A stretch of 6,817 bases of DNA. Origin: Eubacteriales bacterium. GTDB lineage: Bacteria; Bacillota; Clostridia; Oscillospirales; CAG-272. The notes beneath the pieces are model-generated. The model worked only from the letters and a program-made list of their open reading frames with translations. It was not told the DNA's origin and made no database searches. The first letter of the stretch is position 1. The number at the start of each line of letters is the position of its first letter. Location of the stretch: assembly GCA_028709565.1 (NCBI GenBank), contig JAQVWU010000159.1:1-6817 (forward strand), read 5' to 3'. The position numbers and the translations under genes are program-made. This document shows positions 1-6,539 of this stretch, one piece after another.

Positions 1-1316
1 GACCCCTTTACGGTGTCGGCGATCTCAATGGATTTTTCGTCTCTTACCTTTTTGCGCATCAGCGTCGTGTCATAAAACGCCGGAAGCAGGGTATCGTGGG
101 AGACATAAGCCATATATTCCAGCAGCACGCCGGTTTTGTCGGTATCGCCGTTGGTTGACGGGACGGCCAGCAGCGTATTGTATACGTCGACCTTGTGCCA
201 ATAGTTTTCCTGTGATTCATCGAATTTAGGGTTCGGCATGACCCCGTAGTCCGATTTCATGTCGGAAAACTCAAGCGCGCCGTAAAATCCCCCCTGGAAG
301 AAAAGATAATGGTCGGCGGTGAACAGCGACCTGGACCACGCATACACATGGGGATGACCCTCAAGACCGGCACATGAGGCGTTGACGATATCATAATCAA
401 GACAATATTCGGGATCGTTGAGAAATCCGCCGAGTTTTCCGAGCAGTTCCACGGTGCGTTCGCCGCCGATGGCAGGGGACAGCGAGCCGTCGTCGTTTGT
501 CCGTGTCAGCGCTCCCCTGCTGCCGATATAAAAATGGATGCCGTTGCCGTTTGACGGGTCTTTGAAGGTCATCATGCCCCACCGGTCGGCGGGGGTTATT
601 TTGCCGTCCCCGTCAAGGTCGGTGGAGACGCTGCCGACAAGCACCACGAAGTTGTCCAGCGTCCAGCGGTTTGTGTCAAACAGCTCATAGGGATCTTCAA
701 GATTATAATCGTCTATCAGCTTTTTATTGAAATATAAAAACATCGCCCCGTTGAGATTGAGCATGCTGATATCGCTGGGCATAAAATAGAGTTTTCCGGC
801 GATTCGGTATTGCCCGGCGGCGTTGCGGTCCCAGTAATCGGCGGTATAATCTGTATAACGCAGGGTGTTGAGGTCAAGCAGAAAACCCTCGGCTGCAAGC
901 GTTCTGAGGTTTGTCCTTTGGTCATATATGGCGTGAAATGATGCGTCGCCGGCGGCAATGCTTTTTTTGGCGTCAGAAGAAGGGGCGGCCGATTCGATAA
1001 CCTTTATGACGGTGTTGAAACGGTCCTCAACCGTCCGGTTCCGGTCGATAATGGCGTCGTTTACCACCTCACCGTCATATTCCTCGCGCCAGACATAGAT
1101 TTCCGGATAGGCGGCATCCGACATGGTCAGAATGAGAAAGGTAAAATCGCCGCCCTCAAAGTCGATTTCCGGAATATCGGGTCCTTTTTCGGTCTCCGCG
1201 GCTGTTGTCACGGTACTCTCCGCCACATCGGCGATACCCGCTGCTGCGGAACATGCCGCACAAAACAGCATGACAAAGGGTATCAAAAGCGCCGCAAGTC
1301 TTTTTAATCGGTTCAT
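1..1316 (-). CDS. Extracellular solute-binding lipoprotein (ABC importer type), partial at C-terminus
   Basis: The reading frame stays open from an ATG at 1316 to the window edge: 438 codons without the stop. The N-terminus MNRLKRLAALLIPFVMLFCA runs into a lipobox-like AAC, giving lipidated Cys22; Cys at -3 is atypical but the basic-hydrophobic-Cys layout is clear. Family-type motifs follow: NDAIIDRNRTVEDRFN (86-101), a calcium-loop-like DLDGDGKITPAD (233-244) followed by RWG, DYGVMPNPKFDESQENY (356-372), and YDTTLMRKKVRDEKS (415-429) near the edge. I know these from large clostridial substrate-binding lipoproteins, usually linked to sugar or other ABC uptake. The protein would sit on the outer face of the membrane and pass ligand to permeases. 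No permease or ATPase gene is visible here; the downstream side lies outside the window. GGGAGAAGA lies just upstream of the ATG. The ligand cannot be read from the sequence. A non-transport binding lipoprotein is the main alternative. Confidence 0.85.
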   Translation of the reverse strand, partial: MNRLKRLAALLIPFVMLFCAACSAAAGIADVAESTVTTAAETEKGPDIPEIDFEGGDFTFLILTMSDAAYPEIYVWREEYDGEVVNDAIIDRNRTVEDRFNTVIKVIESAAPSSDAKKSIAAGDASFHAIYDQRTNLRTLAAEGFLLDLNTLRYTDYTADYWDRNAAGQYRIAGKLYFMPSDISMLNLNGAMFLYFNKKLIDDYNLEDPYELFDTNRWTLDNFVVLVGSVSTDLDGDGKITPADRWGMMTFKDPSNGNGIHFYIGSRGALTRTNDDGSLSPAIGGERTVELLGKLGGFLNDPEYCLDYDIVNASCAGLEGHPHVYAWSRSLFTADHYLFFQGGFYGALEFSDMKSDYGVMPNPKFDESQENYWHKVDVYNTLLAVPSTNGDTDKTGVLLEYMAYVSHDTLLPAFYDTTLMRKKVRDEKSIEIADTVKG

Positions 1317-1362
1317 ATTCTTCTCCCGTCATTCAATCAGCCAAACGCGTTGTTTTATTCTT

Positions 1363-1391
1363 ATTTTAACACAGTGAATACGGCTTTGCAA
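1363..1391 (-). promoter_or_regulatory. Sigma-A promoter of the solute-binding lipoprotein gene
   Basis: On the minus strand there is a -35 TTGCAA (1391-1386), a 17-nt spacer and a -10 TAAAAT (1368-1363), preceded by TGT, an extended -10 element. Transcription would begin near 1356, giving a leader of about 40 nt before the ATG at 1316. Spacing and orientation fit; no other candidate between 1317 and 1440 is as good. Confidence 0.7.
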
Positions 1392-1489
1392 GTATTTTCC
1401 GGTATTCTATGATATATAATCTTAAGTTCAAATTAACAAAATCCATACCATATTATTGCTAAATATATCATTTTATACTTTGTAAATAC

Positions 1490-1518
1490 TTGACAAATCT
1501 AAAGCAATATGCTATTAT
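1490..1518 (+). promoter_or_regulatory. Sigma-A promoter of the CBM9-like surface protein gene
   Basis: The -35 is a perfect TTGACA (1490-1495), followed by a 17-nt spacer and a -10 TATTAT (1513-1518) preceded by TGC, giving an extended -10. Transcription would start near 1525, leaving a leader of about 50 nt. An AGGAGG ribosome-binding site (1566-1571) lies 5 nt before the ATG at 1577. The roughly 98 nt between the two divergent -35 boxes is AT-rich and could hold shared operators, but none is certain. Confidence 0.8.
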
Positions 1519-1576
1519 GGCAATATATTCATCCATGGCATCAACTGCACCAAAATAAAAAACACAGGAGGATCAC

Positions 1577-2464
1577 ATGAAAAAACTTATTTTCACCGCG
1601 ATGCTGGCCGCGTTCCTGATTGTCACCGCGCTGCCACTTTCGGCTCATGACGAGGTTACATATGCCGAGTGGGGCACGCCGGTTATCGACGGAACCAAAG
1701 AAGCAATCTGGGACAGAGCCCAGAGGATTTATGTCGCCGACGAAGCCATGACCGATGTGGGCGACGAAACTGCTGTGGCGTATGTGTATTCACTCTGGGA
1801 CGGCGAGTATATCTATTTTTATGCCGAAATCACCGATAAAACGGTTGATGCAGAGCATAAAGACGACGCCTGGAATCAGGACGCCATGGGCTTTATGATT
1901 GACTACTCTTATTTTAGAGAACCTGAGGTCAGCTTCCGCGACCTGGGCGATGATTCCTACGCGGGCTATGTGAATGTATGCGCGGTTGAGGGCACAAAAA
2001 ATTATCCGGAAGTTCCGACGATTTTCGGCATTCAAAAGTACATAGACCCTATCCAAAGTTATTGCAAACTGACCCCCGCCGGCTATGAGATTGAAATTCG
2101 GCTGCCCCTTGCCGTTTATAAAACCTATAACCCGGGAGACAGGATTGGCTACGAGATCTGCCTCAACAACAGTGTCGGCAACGGCGAACGCGCCTCCCAG
2201 ACGGTCTGGAAATATGCCGAAGATGCCCGGGGCAACGATTCATGGCAGTATACATACAATATGGGCACCCTGATATTCAACGAAAAACCCGAACCCGAAG
2301 CCATCGCTGAGACACCCGCCGCAGAGATCCCCGTAGTCACGGCCGACGCAGAGACTCCCGTTGTCACCGCCGCCCAAACCGCCGACACCGCCGCGGCCGC
2401 GATATCGGTTCTGGCTGCCGCCTGTCTCGCCGCCGTTGTGATATCGCGTAAAAAATCAAGATAA
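1577..2464 (+). CDS. Secreted CBM9/DOMON-like carbohydrate-binding domain protein with C-terminal anchor-like tail
   Basis: This 295-residue protein begins with a Sec signal peptide (KK, then a hydrophobic stretch, likely cut after LSA at 23). Residues about 30-235 resemble the family 9 carbohydrate-binding / DOMON-like beta-sandwich: GTPVIDGTKEAIWDRAQRI near the start, then AYVYSLWDGEYIYFYAEITD (68-87), NQDAMGFMIDY (100-110), AGYEIEIRLPL (168-178) and a closing NMGTLIF (228-234). These domains bind sugars, or haem in some DOMON members; the ligand here is unknown and no catalytic motif is visible. A Pro/Glu/Thr/Ala linker with repeated PVVTA (237-266) leads to AAQTADT (265-271), a hydrophobic helix (272-290) and RKKSR at the end. 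This is the layout of a wall- or membrane-anchored surface protein, but QTADT is not a canonical LPXTG. It has its own promoter and ends at a bidirectional terminator. The fold assignment is inferred from sequence pattern. Confidence 0.8.
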   Translation: MKKLIFTAMLAAFLIVTALPLSAHDEVTYAEWGTPVIDGTKEAIWDRAQRIYVADEAMTDVGDETAVAYVYSLWDGEYIYFYAEITDKTVDAEHKDDAWNQDAMGFMIDYSYFREPEVSFRDLGDDSYAGYVNVCAVEGTKNYPEVPTIFGIQKYIDPIQSYCKLTPAGYEIEIRLPLAVYKTYNPGDRIGYEICLNNSVGNGERASQTVWKYAEDARGNDSWQYTYNMGTLIFNEKPEPEAIAETPAAEIPVVTADAETPVVTAAQTADTAAAAISVLAAACLAAVVISRKKSR

Positions 2465-2495
2465 TTTCCGACTGTTTTCATTTAAACCGACACGC

Positions 2496-2534
2496 AAAAA
2501 GGGCTTTAACGGTATTTCCGTCAAGCCCTTTTTT
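2496..2534. terminator. Bidirectional intrinsic terminator between convergent genes
   Basis: GGGCTT (2501-2506) pairs with AAGCCC (2523-2528) and ACGG (2509-2512) pairs with CCGT (2518-2521), around a TATTT loop with a small internal TA/C mismatch. Five A (2496-2500) precede the stem and six T (2529-2534) follow it, so it can terminate both the upstream plus-strand gene and the minus-strand PBP gene, whose stop codon is immediately beyond it at 2536-2538. Confidence 0.9.
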
Positions 2535-2535
2535 A

Positions 2536-5193
2536 TTACGGTACGATGAGTTCCTCCGGTATCGGCGCATCGGTTTCCTGTTCCTCCGGTATTTCACCGG
2601 GTATCTGCTCTTCCGGCAACTCGGGTATCTCTTCCTCCGGTATCTCCGGTTCAATGTTATGATGCGCGGCGCAATAACGGTTGAACTGCAGGTCGTAGCT
2701 GCTCACACCGACGTATGTTTTGTCGGGCAGCGTGTTGATAAAGAACGGGTCTGTGCCGTTGAGCCCGGGTTCGATGTGGCCGGGCAGGTCGCGGTATACG
2801 TACTGAGCGTCCACGACGATGATGCCGGGTACCGGGAACCTGCGGTCATCCACCTTTATAAGGCCGTATTTTTTAATATTTTCTGGAGGGCAGCCCTTGC
2901 CGGCAACCCCGGCGGTGACCTTGTCGAAATCGACCAGCACATGGCGGTCGCAGGTTTCGGTCGGCACGGTGTCGAAGGTAAAATAACCGGTCTCGGCGCG
3001 GCTGCCCCGTGGGTCGGCTTTACACGCCTCTCCGATGAGTTTGCCCGAATCACGGCAGTAGGTCGCGGTTACAACTCCGTTTGCCAAAACGAACGATTCT
3101 ATCCCATAGCCTGTAGCTTTGGCTTCTTCGATTATCTCTTTATGTAATATCGTCATCACTTCGTCCCATATGGTGATAGCCGGACTGGCAGTCGCCGAAA
3201 AGCTGCTCAGACTGCGCGGCATATCATATCCGAACCAAACGCCGCCCACATAATAGGGGGTATAGCCCATAAACCAGCGGTCGTTGTCCTTGGTTGTCGT
3301 TCCGGTTTTGCCCGCCACATTAACCATAGTGTCCAGGGTAACAGCTGTTGCCGTTCCGCTTTCGACGACATTCTGCATCAGTTTGGTCAGAATGGAGGCG
3401 TTCTGATCGCTCAGGACTATGTGCGAATCGGCATCGTTTTCCACCACTACATTGTCCTCGCTGTCCAGGATTTTGAGCACCATGCGCGGCTTGTTGTACA
3501 CACCTTTATTGGGAAATATCTGATATGCGGCGGTCATTTCCAATACCGTCACACCGTAGTTCATACCGCCCAGACCCAGCGCCGAATAGTCCATATCGGT
3601 AATGCCCACCCCGCCGGTCAGTTCGCGATAATCGATAAAACTGTCCATGTGCAGTTTGTTCTTTACAAAATCAAAGGATTCTTCAAGCGTAAGCTTTTCC
3701 AATACCTTGAGCGAGATGGTGTTGACCGAACGCCGCACCGCGTCTGAGACGGGAGTCAGTCCTTTATAGGTATCCGGATAGTTTGACGGATAACCGTGGG
3801 GATTGGAATAGCCCGCCAGCGCACCGGTAGCCGTATCATAGACGGGGTCGCCGAAGTTTATGGGGGTATCGTCGAACACGCTGGCGTAATTTATGACGCC
3901 GTATTCAAACGCGGGTCCGTAAACCGAGAGCGGCTTAATCGACGAACCGGGCGAGCGTTTGGTCTGGGTCGCGTAATTCTGGATACGGTTTCCCTCTTTT
4001 ACGCCGCGGCCTCCGGCAATACCCAGCACGTCGCCGTTGCTGTGGTCGATTATTACCATGGATGCCTGGGGCTGAATCGGAGAGGTGTCCACCGCCGCGA
4101 AATTGGAATCGTCGGCGAAGTATTCATCGAGTACCGACTGAACCCGGGGATCCATAGCCGTTATTATTTTATATCCCGCCGTATATATCAGCTTGGAAGC
4201 AACCTCGCGGGTATATCCCTTTTTCTCGATAAGCAGGTCAATCGTCTCGTTTATAACGGCGTCGGTATACCATGTGTTGACCGAGGTTACGGTCGGATTG
4301 TCCTCGCTGTGTACACTCAATACAAGTTCCTTGTCAAAAGCGCCGTCAAATTCCCTCTGGGTGATATAGCCCTGTTCGAGCATAAGCGACAGGACGGTGT
4401 CCCGGCGCCGCTTGTTGTTATCGGGGTTTTGTATCGGATCCCACTTTGTAGGGGCCTGCGTTATGGAGGCGATGGCGGCGCACTCGATAAGGGAGAGTTC
4501 GCTGACATCCTTTCCGAAATAGGTATAGGCCGCGGCCTGGACCCCGTAACAGCCCTGGGACAGCGGGACGATGTTGAGATACATTTCCAGTATCTCGCTC
4601 CTGTCCTTTTGTTCGCTAAGTTTCATGGCACGCATTATTTCCTGTATTTTACGCTGAACTGTGACCTCGTCGTCACCGGTTACGTTTTTTACCAGCTGCT
4701 GCGTGATAGTGGAGGCGCCGTAGGAGTTGACGCCCTTGAAAAAGTAATTTACAGCCGCCGATGCCGAACGCAAAAAGTCGACGCCGTTATGTTCCCAGAA
4801 CCGTTTGTCCTCAACGGCGACAAAGGCTTTTTGCAGATTATCGGGTATGCGCTGGATAGACACCCACATGCGGTTTTCCGGACCGTAGAGCCGCTGGTCA
4901 TCAATTTCAACGGCGGTCCCCGTCCGGCTCTCCCGGTCGGTCCAGTCCATATAATAGATTTTGGTGGTCATATTCTGACCTGTATTGATCATATCGAATT
5001 CGTCGATATCCGCGTCTATGTAGTTTTTTACATAATATACAAATGTGCTGCCTACAACCAAACCGGTTATCAGTCCTATCAGCAGTACGGTAATGATGAC
5101 ATTCGCGATATATGAAAAAAACCTCAGAATCACCCTGACCGCTATGCCGGCTGCGTTGAGCGTCTCTCTTTTCCAGTTTGTGCCTCTGTTCAC
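2536..5193 (-). CDS. Class A penicillin-binding protein (PBP1A type: GT51 transglycosylase plus transpeptidase)
   Basis: This 885-residue bifunctional enzyme polymerises lipid II into glycan strands and cross-links their peptides on the outer face of the membrane. A short cytoplasmic N-terminus is followed by one membrane helix (about 28-55). The GT51 domain has EDKRFWEHNGVD (128-139, catalytic Glu128), GASTITQQLVKN (159-170), RKIQEI (181-186, second Glu185) and EILEMYLN (200-207). The transpeptidase domain has SSIK (417-420, nucleophile Ser417), SVN (489-491) and KTGT (629-632), so both activities should be intact. A Cys-containing C-terminal segment (Cys713, 724, 748, 768, 841) resembles the tail of clostridial PBP1A proteins, and the protein ends in an acidic IPEE-rich stretch (847-885). 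The start is GTG, chosen because GAGG (5204-5201) is correctly spaced and the motif-bearing frame begins there. It is a single-gene unit with its own promoter and terminator. In other species such genes are named ponA, pbpA or mrcA; the ortholog cannot be fixed here. Confidence 0.98.
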   Translation of the reverse strand: MNRGTNWKRETLNAAGIAVRVILRFFSYIANVIITVLLIGLITGLVVGSTFVYYVKNYIDADIDEFDMINTGQNMTTKIYYMDWTDRESRTGTAVEIDDQRLYGPENRMWVSIQRIPDNLQKAFVAVEDKRFWEHNGVDFLRSASAAVNYFFKGVNSYGASTITQQLVKNVTGDDEVTVQRKIQEIMRAMKLSEQKDRSEILEMYLNIVPLSQGCYGVQAAAYTYFGKDVSELSLIECAAIASITQAPTKWDPIQNPDNNKRRRDTVLSLMLEQGYITQREFDGAFDKELVLSVHSEDNPTVTSVNTWYTDAVINETIDLLIEKKGYTREVASKLIYTAGYKIITAMDPRVQSVLDEYFADDSNFAAVDTSPIQPQASMVIIDHSNGDVLGIAGGRGVKEGNRIQNYATQTKRSPGSSIKPLSVYGPAFEYGVINYASVFDDTPINFGDPVYDTATGALAGYSNPHGYPSNYPDTYKGLTPVSDAVRRSVNTISLKVLEKLTLEESFDFVKNKLHMDSFIDYRELTGGVGITDMDYSALGLGGMNYGVTVLEMTAAYQIFPNKGVYNKPRMVLKILDSEDNVVVENDADSHIVLSDQNASILTKLMQNVVESGTATAVTLDTMVNVAGKTGTTTKDNDRWFMGYTPYYVGGVWFGYDMPRSLSSFSATASPAITIWDEVMTILHKEIIEEAKATGYGIESFVLANGVVTATYCRDSGKLIGEACKADPRGSRAETGYFTFDTVPTETCDRHVLVDFDKVTAGVAGKGCPPENIKKYGLIKVDDRRFPVPGIIVVDAQYVYRDLPGHIEPGLNGTDPFFINTLPDKTYVGVSSYDLQFNRYCAAHHNIEPEIPEEEIPELPEEQIPGEIPEEQETDAPIPEELIVP
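2551..2650 (-). repeat. IPEE-coding short repeats in the PBP C-terminal tail
   Basis: The 12-mer TTCCTCCGGTAT (plus strand) occurs at 2551-2562, 2581-2592 and 2632-2643, with degenerate copies between. On the coding strand each copy reads ATACCGGAGGAA, i.e. Ile-Pro-Glu-Glu. The repeats encode the acidic, proline-rich tail of the PBP and could expand or shrink by slippage or recombination. Confidence 0.75.
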
Positions 5194-5200
5194 TGTTTTA

Positions 5201-5204
5201 CCTC
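5201..5204 (-). promoter_or_regulatory. Ribosome-binding site fixing the GTG start of the PBP gene
   Basis: On the minus strand GAGG is followed by TAAAACA (7 nt) and GTG at 5193-5191. An ATG overlapping this site is followed by AGG and TAA and is out of frame, so GTG is the start. Confidence 0.75.
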
Positions 5205-5244
5205 ATATTTATATTATTTGTCCCGTAATATCATATTATATCAA

Positions 5245-5273
5245 ATTATATTATATATCACATCCCGTGTCAA
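5245..5273 (-). promoter_or_regulatory. Perfect-consensus sigma-A promoter of the PBP gene
   Basis: On the minus strand TTGACA (5273-5268), a 17-nt spacer and TATAAT (5250-5245) match the housekeeping consensus at all 12 positions. Transcription would start near 5238, with a leader of about 45 nt. A second TATAAT-like stretch lies just downstream but has no matching -35. Confidence 0.85.
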
Positions 5274-5315
5274 CATCGATATTGAAACAAATTTTATGCC
5301 AAAAGATTAATATTG

Positions 5316-5329
5316 TGTCTTCAAAGACA
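5316..5329. promoter_or_regulatory. 14-bp palindrome upstream of the helical-protein gene (possible operator)
   Basis: TGTCTT-CA-AAGACA is an inverted repeat with perfect 6-nt arms and a 2-nt centre. It lies 61 nt before the ATG at 5391 and about 43 nt behind the -35 of the divergent PBP promoter. Such symmetric sites often bind dimeric regulators. No regulator gene is nearby and no known operator consensus was matched with confidence, so this is a candidate only. Confidence 0.35.
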
Positions 5330-5390
5330 AAACGCCGGCATATCATATTACAAACGGTATAAAATACATCAAAACGCGGGAAGGGATAAC

Positions 5391-5927
5391 ATGCAGAACG
5401 AGAGCTCGATAGAAACGCTGGACAGCGGTATCCGGGATTTATGGGTTAACCATGTGTTGTGGATCGGTGCCTATATCAACGCGCTGGCGCTGGGGATGAA
5501 CGGGTTGTCCTATTACAACCAGCGACTGTATGACAATATCGATGGTATTTTTAACCTGTTCAACAAATATTACGGATACACAACCGCAAAAGCATTCTCA
5601 ACATTATTGGAAAATCATATGCTTAATCAAATCAAGTTTTTTGTGGATTTTAAATCGGGCAATCTCAATACGGCTAATATGGACCGGGAGGCATTGCAGC
5701 ATAACGCCGATGAAACGGCAAAATTGCTGGCTTCGATTAATCCCCGGTGGGATGAAGCCGTATGGCGGGATTTGCTGTATGAGCATTTAAGATTAACCGA
5801 GGATGAACTGATATATAAAATCGCCAATAACAATCCGAGCCCGGAGCTGATATCCAGAGCCGAAAACCAGGTGATTCTGATAGCCGAATATATGGCACAG
5901 GGCATTAAAAGTCAATTTTACATGTGA
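5391..5927 (+). CDS. Conserved all-helical protein of unknown function
   Basis: This gene encodes a 178-residue soluble protein with no signal peptide or membrane segment. It resembles a family of uncharacterised Bacillus/Clostridium proteins that I recall by shared positions: LW..H (17-21), QRLYDN (44-49), YYG (60-62), LLENH (72-76), HNADE (104-108), SINPRW (115-120), WRDLLYEHLRLT (125-136) and a final GI..QF (171-176). I know of no proven function; the composition suggests a helical bundle. ATG 5391 is preferred because AAGGG (5381-5385) precedes it by 5 nt and family-like sequence begins after it; an in-frame ATG at 5313 would add 26 residues of intergenic-looking sequence containing the palindrome. 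No clear promoter was found: TATAAA at 5358-5363 lacks a good -35. It is divergent from the PBP gene, and no strong terminator separates it from the zinc-ribbon gene, so read-through is possible. Confidence 0.85.
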   Translation: MQNESSIETLDSGIRDLWVNHVLWIGAYINALALGMNGLSYYNQRLYDNIDGIFNLFNKYYGYTTAKAFSTLLENHMLNQIKFFVDFKSGNLNTANMDREALQHNADETAKLLASINPRWDEAVWRDLLYEHLRLTEDELIYKIANNNPSPELISRAENQVILIAEYMAQGIKSQFYM

Positions 5928-5993
5928 AAAACAGAAGATTTTACGGTTCTTTCTGAACTCTTTCAAATATACGCATTTTTTTCACGCTTTGTA

Positions 5994-6022
5994 TTGACAG
6001 TATACATTAAATACGTTATAAT
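5994..6022 (+). promoter_or_regulatory. Perfect-consensus sigma-A promoter of the zinc-ribbon membrane protein gene
   Basis: TTGACA (5994-5999), 17 nt, TATAAT (6017-6022) matches the consensus at all 12 positions. Transcription would start near 6029, only about 24 nt before the ATG at 6053, with the GAGGTG ribosome-binding site (6042-6047) inside this short leader. Confidence 0.85.
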
Positions 6023-6052
6023 AGCAGTACAATATCAGAAAGAGGTGTTTTT

Positions 6053-6496
6053 ATGTCCAAACTCTGTTCTTCCTGCGGCAAAACACTAGATGACCAGATA
6101 AAATTCTGTGACAATTGCGGCGCCGCTCAGACCCAAAACCAAGTCGAACAAAGCGAACAGACTCAGTCAGGTACGAATCAGGACCAAACCTTTTCCGCCG
6201 ATGACATAGAAAAAAACAAAACGATGGCGGCATTGGCCTATATAATCTTCTTTCTCCCGCTGCTCGCCTGTCCCGATTCCAAATTCGGGCGTTATCACGC
6301 CAATCAGGGCCTGCTGCTCCTCATCTTCGGTTTTATCGGCGGTATAGTTCTGACGGTAATACCGATTATCGGCTGGGTATTGCTCCCCGTCCTTTACATT
6401 GTCCTTCTCGTGTTCGCTATTATGGGCTTTGTAAACGGGTTCAAAGGCGTTGCCAAGCCTCTGCCTCTGTTCGGGAAATTCACGATCATCAAATAA
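6053..6496 (+). CDS. Zinc-ribbon, DUF4870/Tic20-like small membrane protein
   Basis: This 147-residue protein has an N-terminal zinc ribbon with CSSC (5-8) and CDNC (19-22), four cysteines suited to one Zn ion. A Gln/Ser/Thr-rich hydrophilic linker (24-54) leads to three hydrophobic segments, about 57-72, 86-105 and 107-128. The YHANQGLLLL stretch (81-90) and the glycine-rich turns are typical of DUF4870/Tic20-like membrane proteins of bacteria, whose function is unproven. The zinc ribbon should lie in the cytoplasm and might bind protein or nucleic acid at the membrane; that is inference. It has its own perfect promoter and a strong terminator, so it is probably expressed as a single gene. 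GAGGTG, 5 nt before the ATG, supports the start. Confidence 0.88.
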   Translation: MSKLCSSCGKTLDDQIKFCDNCGAAQTQNQVEQSEQTQSGTNQDQTFSADDIEKNKTMAALAYIIFFLPLLACPDSKFGRYHANQGLLLLIFGFIGGIVLTVIPIIGWVLLPVLYIVLLVFAIMGFVNGFKGVAKPLPLFGKFTIIK

Positions 6497-6539
6497 GCAC
6501 ATCATTGCGGCTTTTCAGCACTGTTAAAACATAATCAGG

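Noticed and set aside
397..1377. Short frames inside and antisense to the lipoprotein gene (397-582, 716-958, 1123-1377)
   Set aside because: The minus-strand frame from 1316 is open throughout with family motifs, so these are out-of-frame or antisense shadows.
2149..2481. 110-codon minus-strand frame over the end of the CBM9-like gene
   Set aside because: Its low-complexity Ala/Val-rich product is the reverse reading of the Pro/Thr/Ala linker, and it crosses the terminator-side region without its own signals.
2659..3747. Plus-strand frames of 162 and 108 codons inside the PBP gene
   Set aside because: They are shadows of the PBP coding sequence without family resemblance or start signals.
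3796..5115. 439-codon open frame on the plus strand, antisense to the PBP
   Set aside because: It lies wholly inside the PBP gene, whose minus-strand protein carries all expected catalytic motifs. The antisense translation has no recognisable domain, and no promoter or ribosome-binding site was seen for it.
5045..5362. 105-codon plus-strand frame across the PBP start and intergenic region
   Set aside because: It begins inside the PBP N-terminus in antisense and continues through the PBP promoter; composition is non-coding.
5313..5390. Upstream in-frame ATG at 5313 for the helical protein
   Set aside because: The added 26 residues are unlike the family, the stretch contains the palindrome and AT-rich intergenic sequence, and the ribosome-binding site fits the ATG at 5391.
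5627..5905. Minus-strand frames of 60-92 codons in the helical-protein gene
   Set aside because: They are antisense shadows of a gene with conserved family positions.
5931..5964. Possible hairpin after the helical-protein gene (GTTC-TTTCT-GAAC)
   Set aside because: The stem is only 4 bp with no clear T-tract, so it is too weak to call a terminator.
6051..6505. Minus-strand frames of 60 and 112 codons over the zinc-ribbon gene
   Set aside because: The plus-strand frame has a Cys4 zinc ribbon, membrane helices, promoter, ribosome-binding site and terminator; the antisense frames have none.
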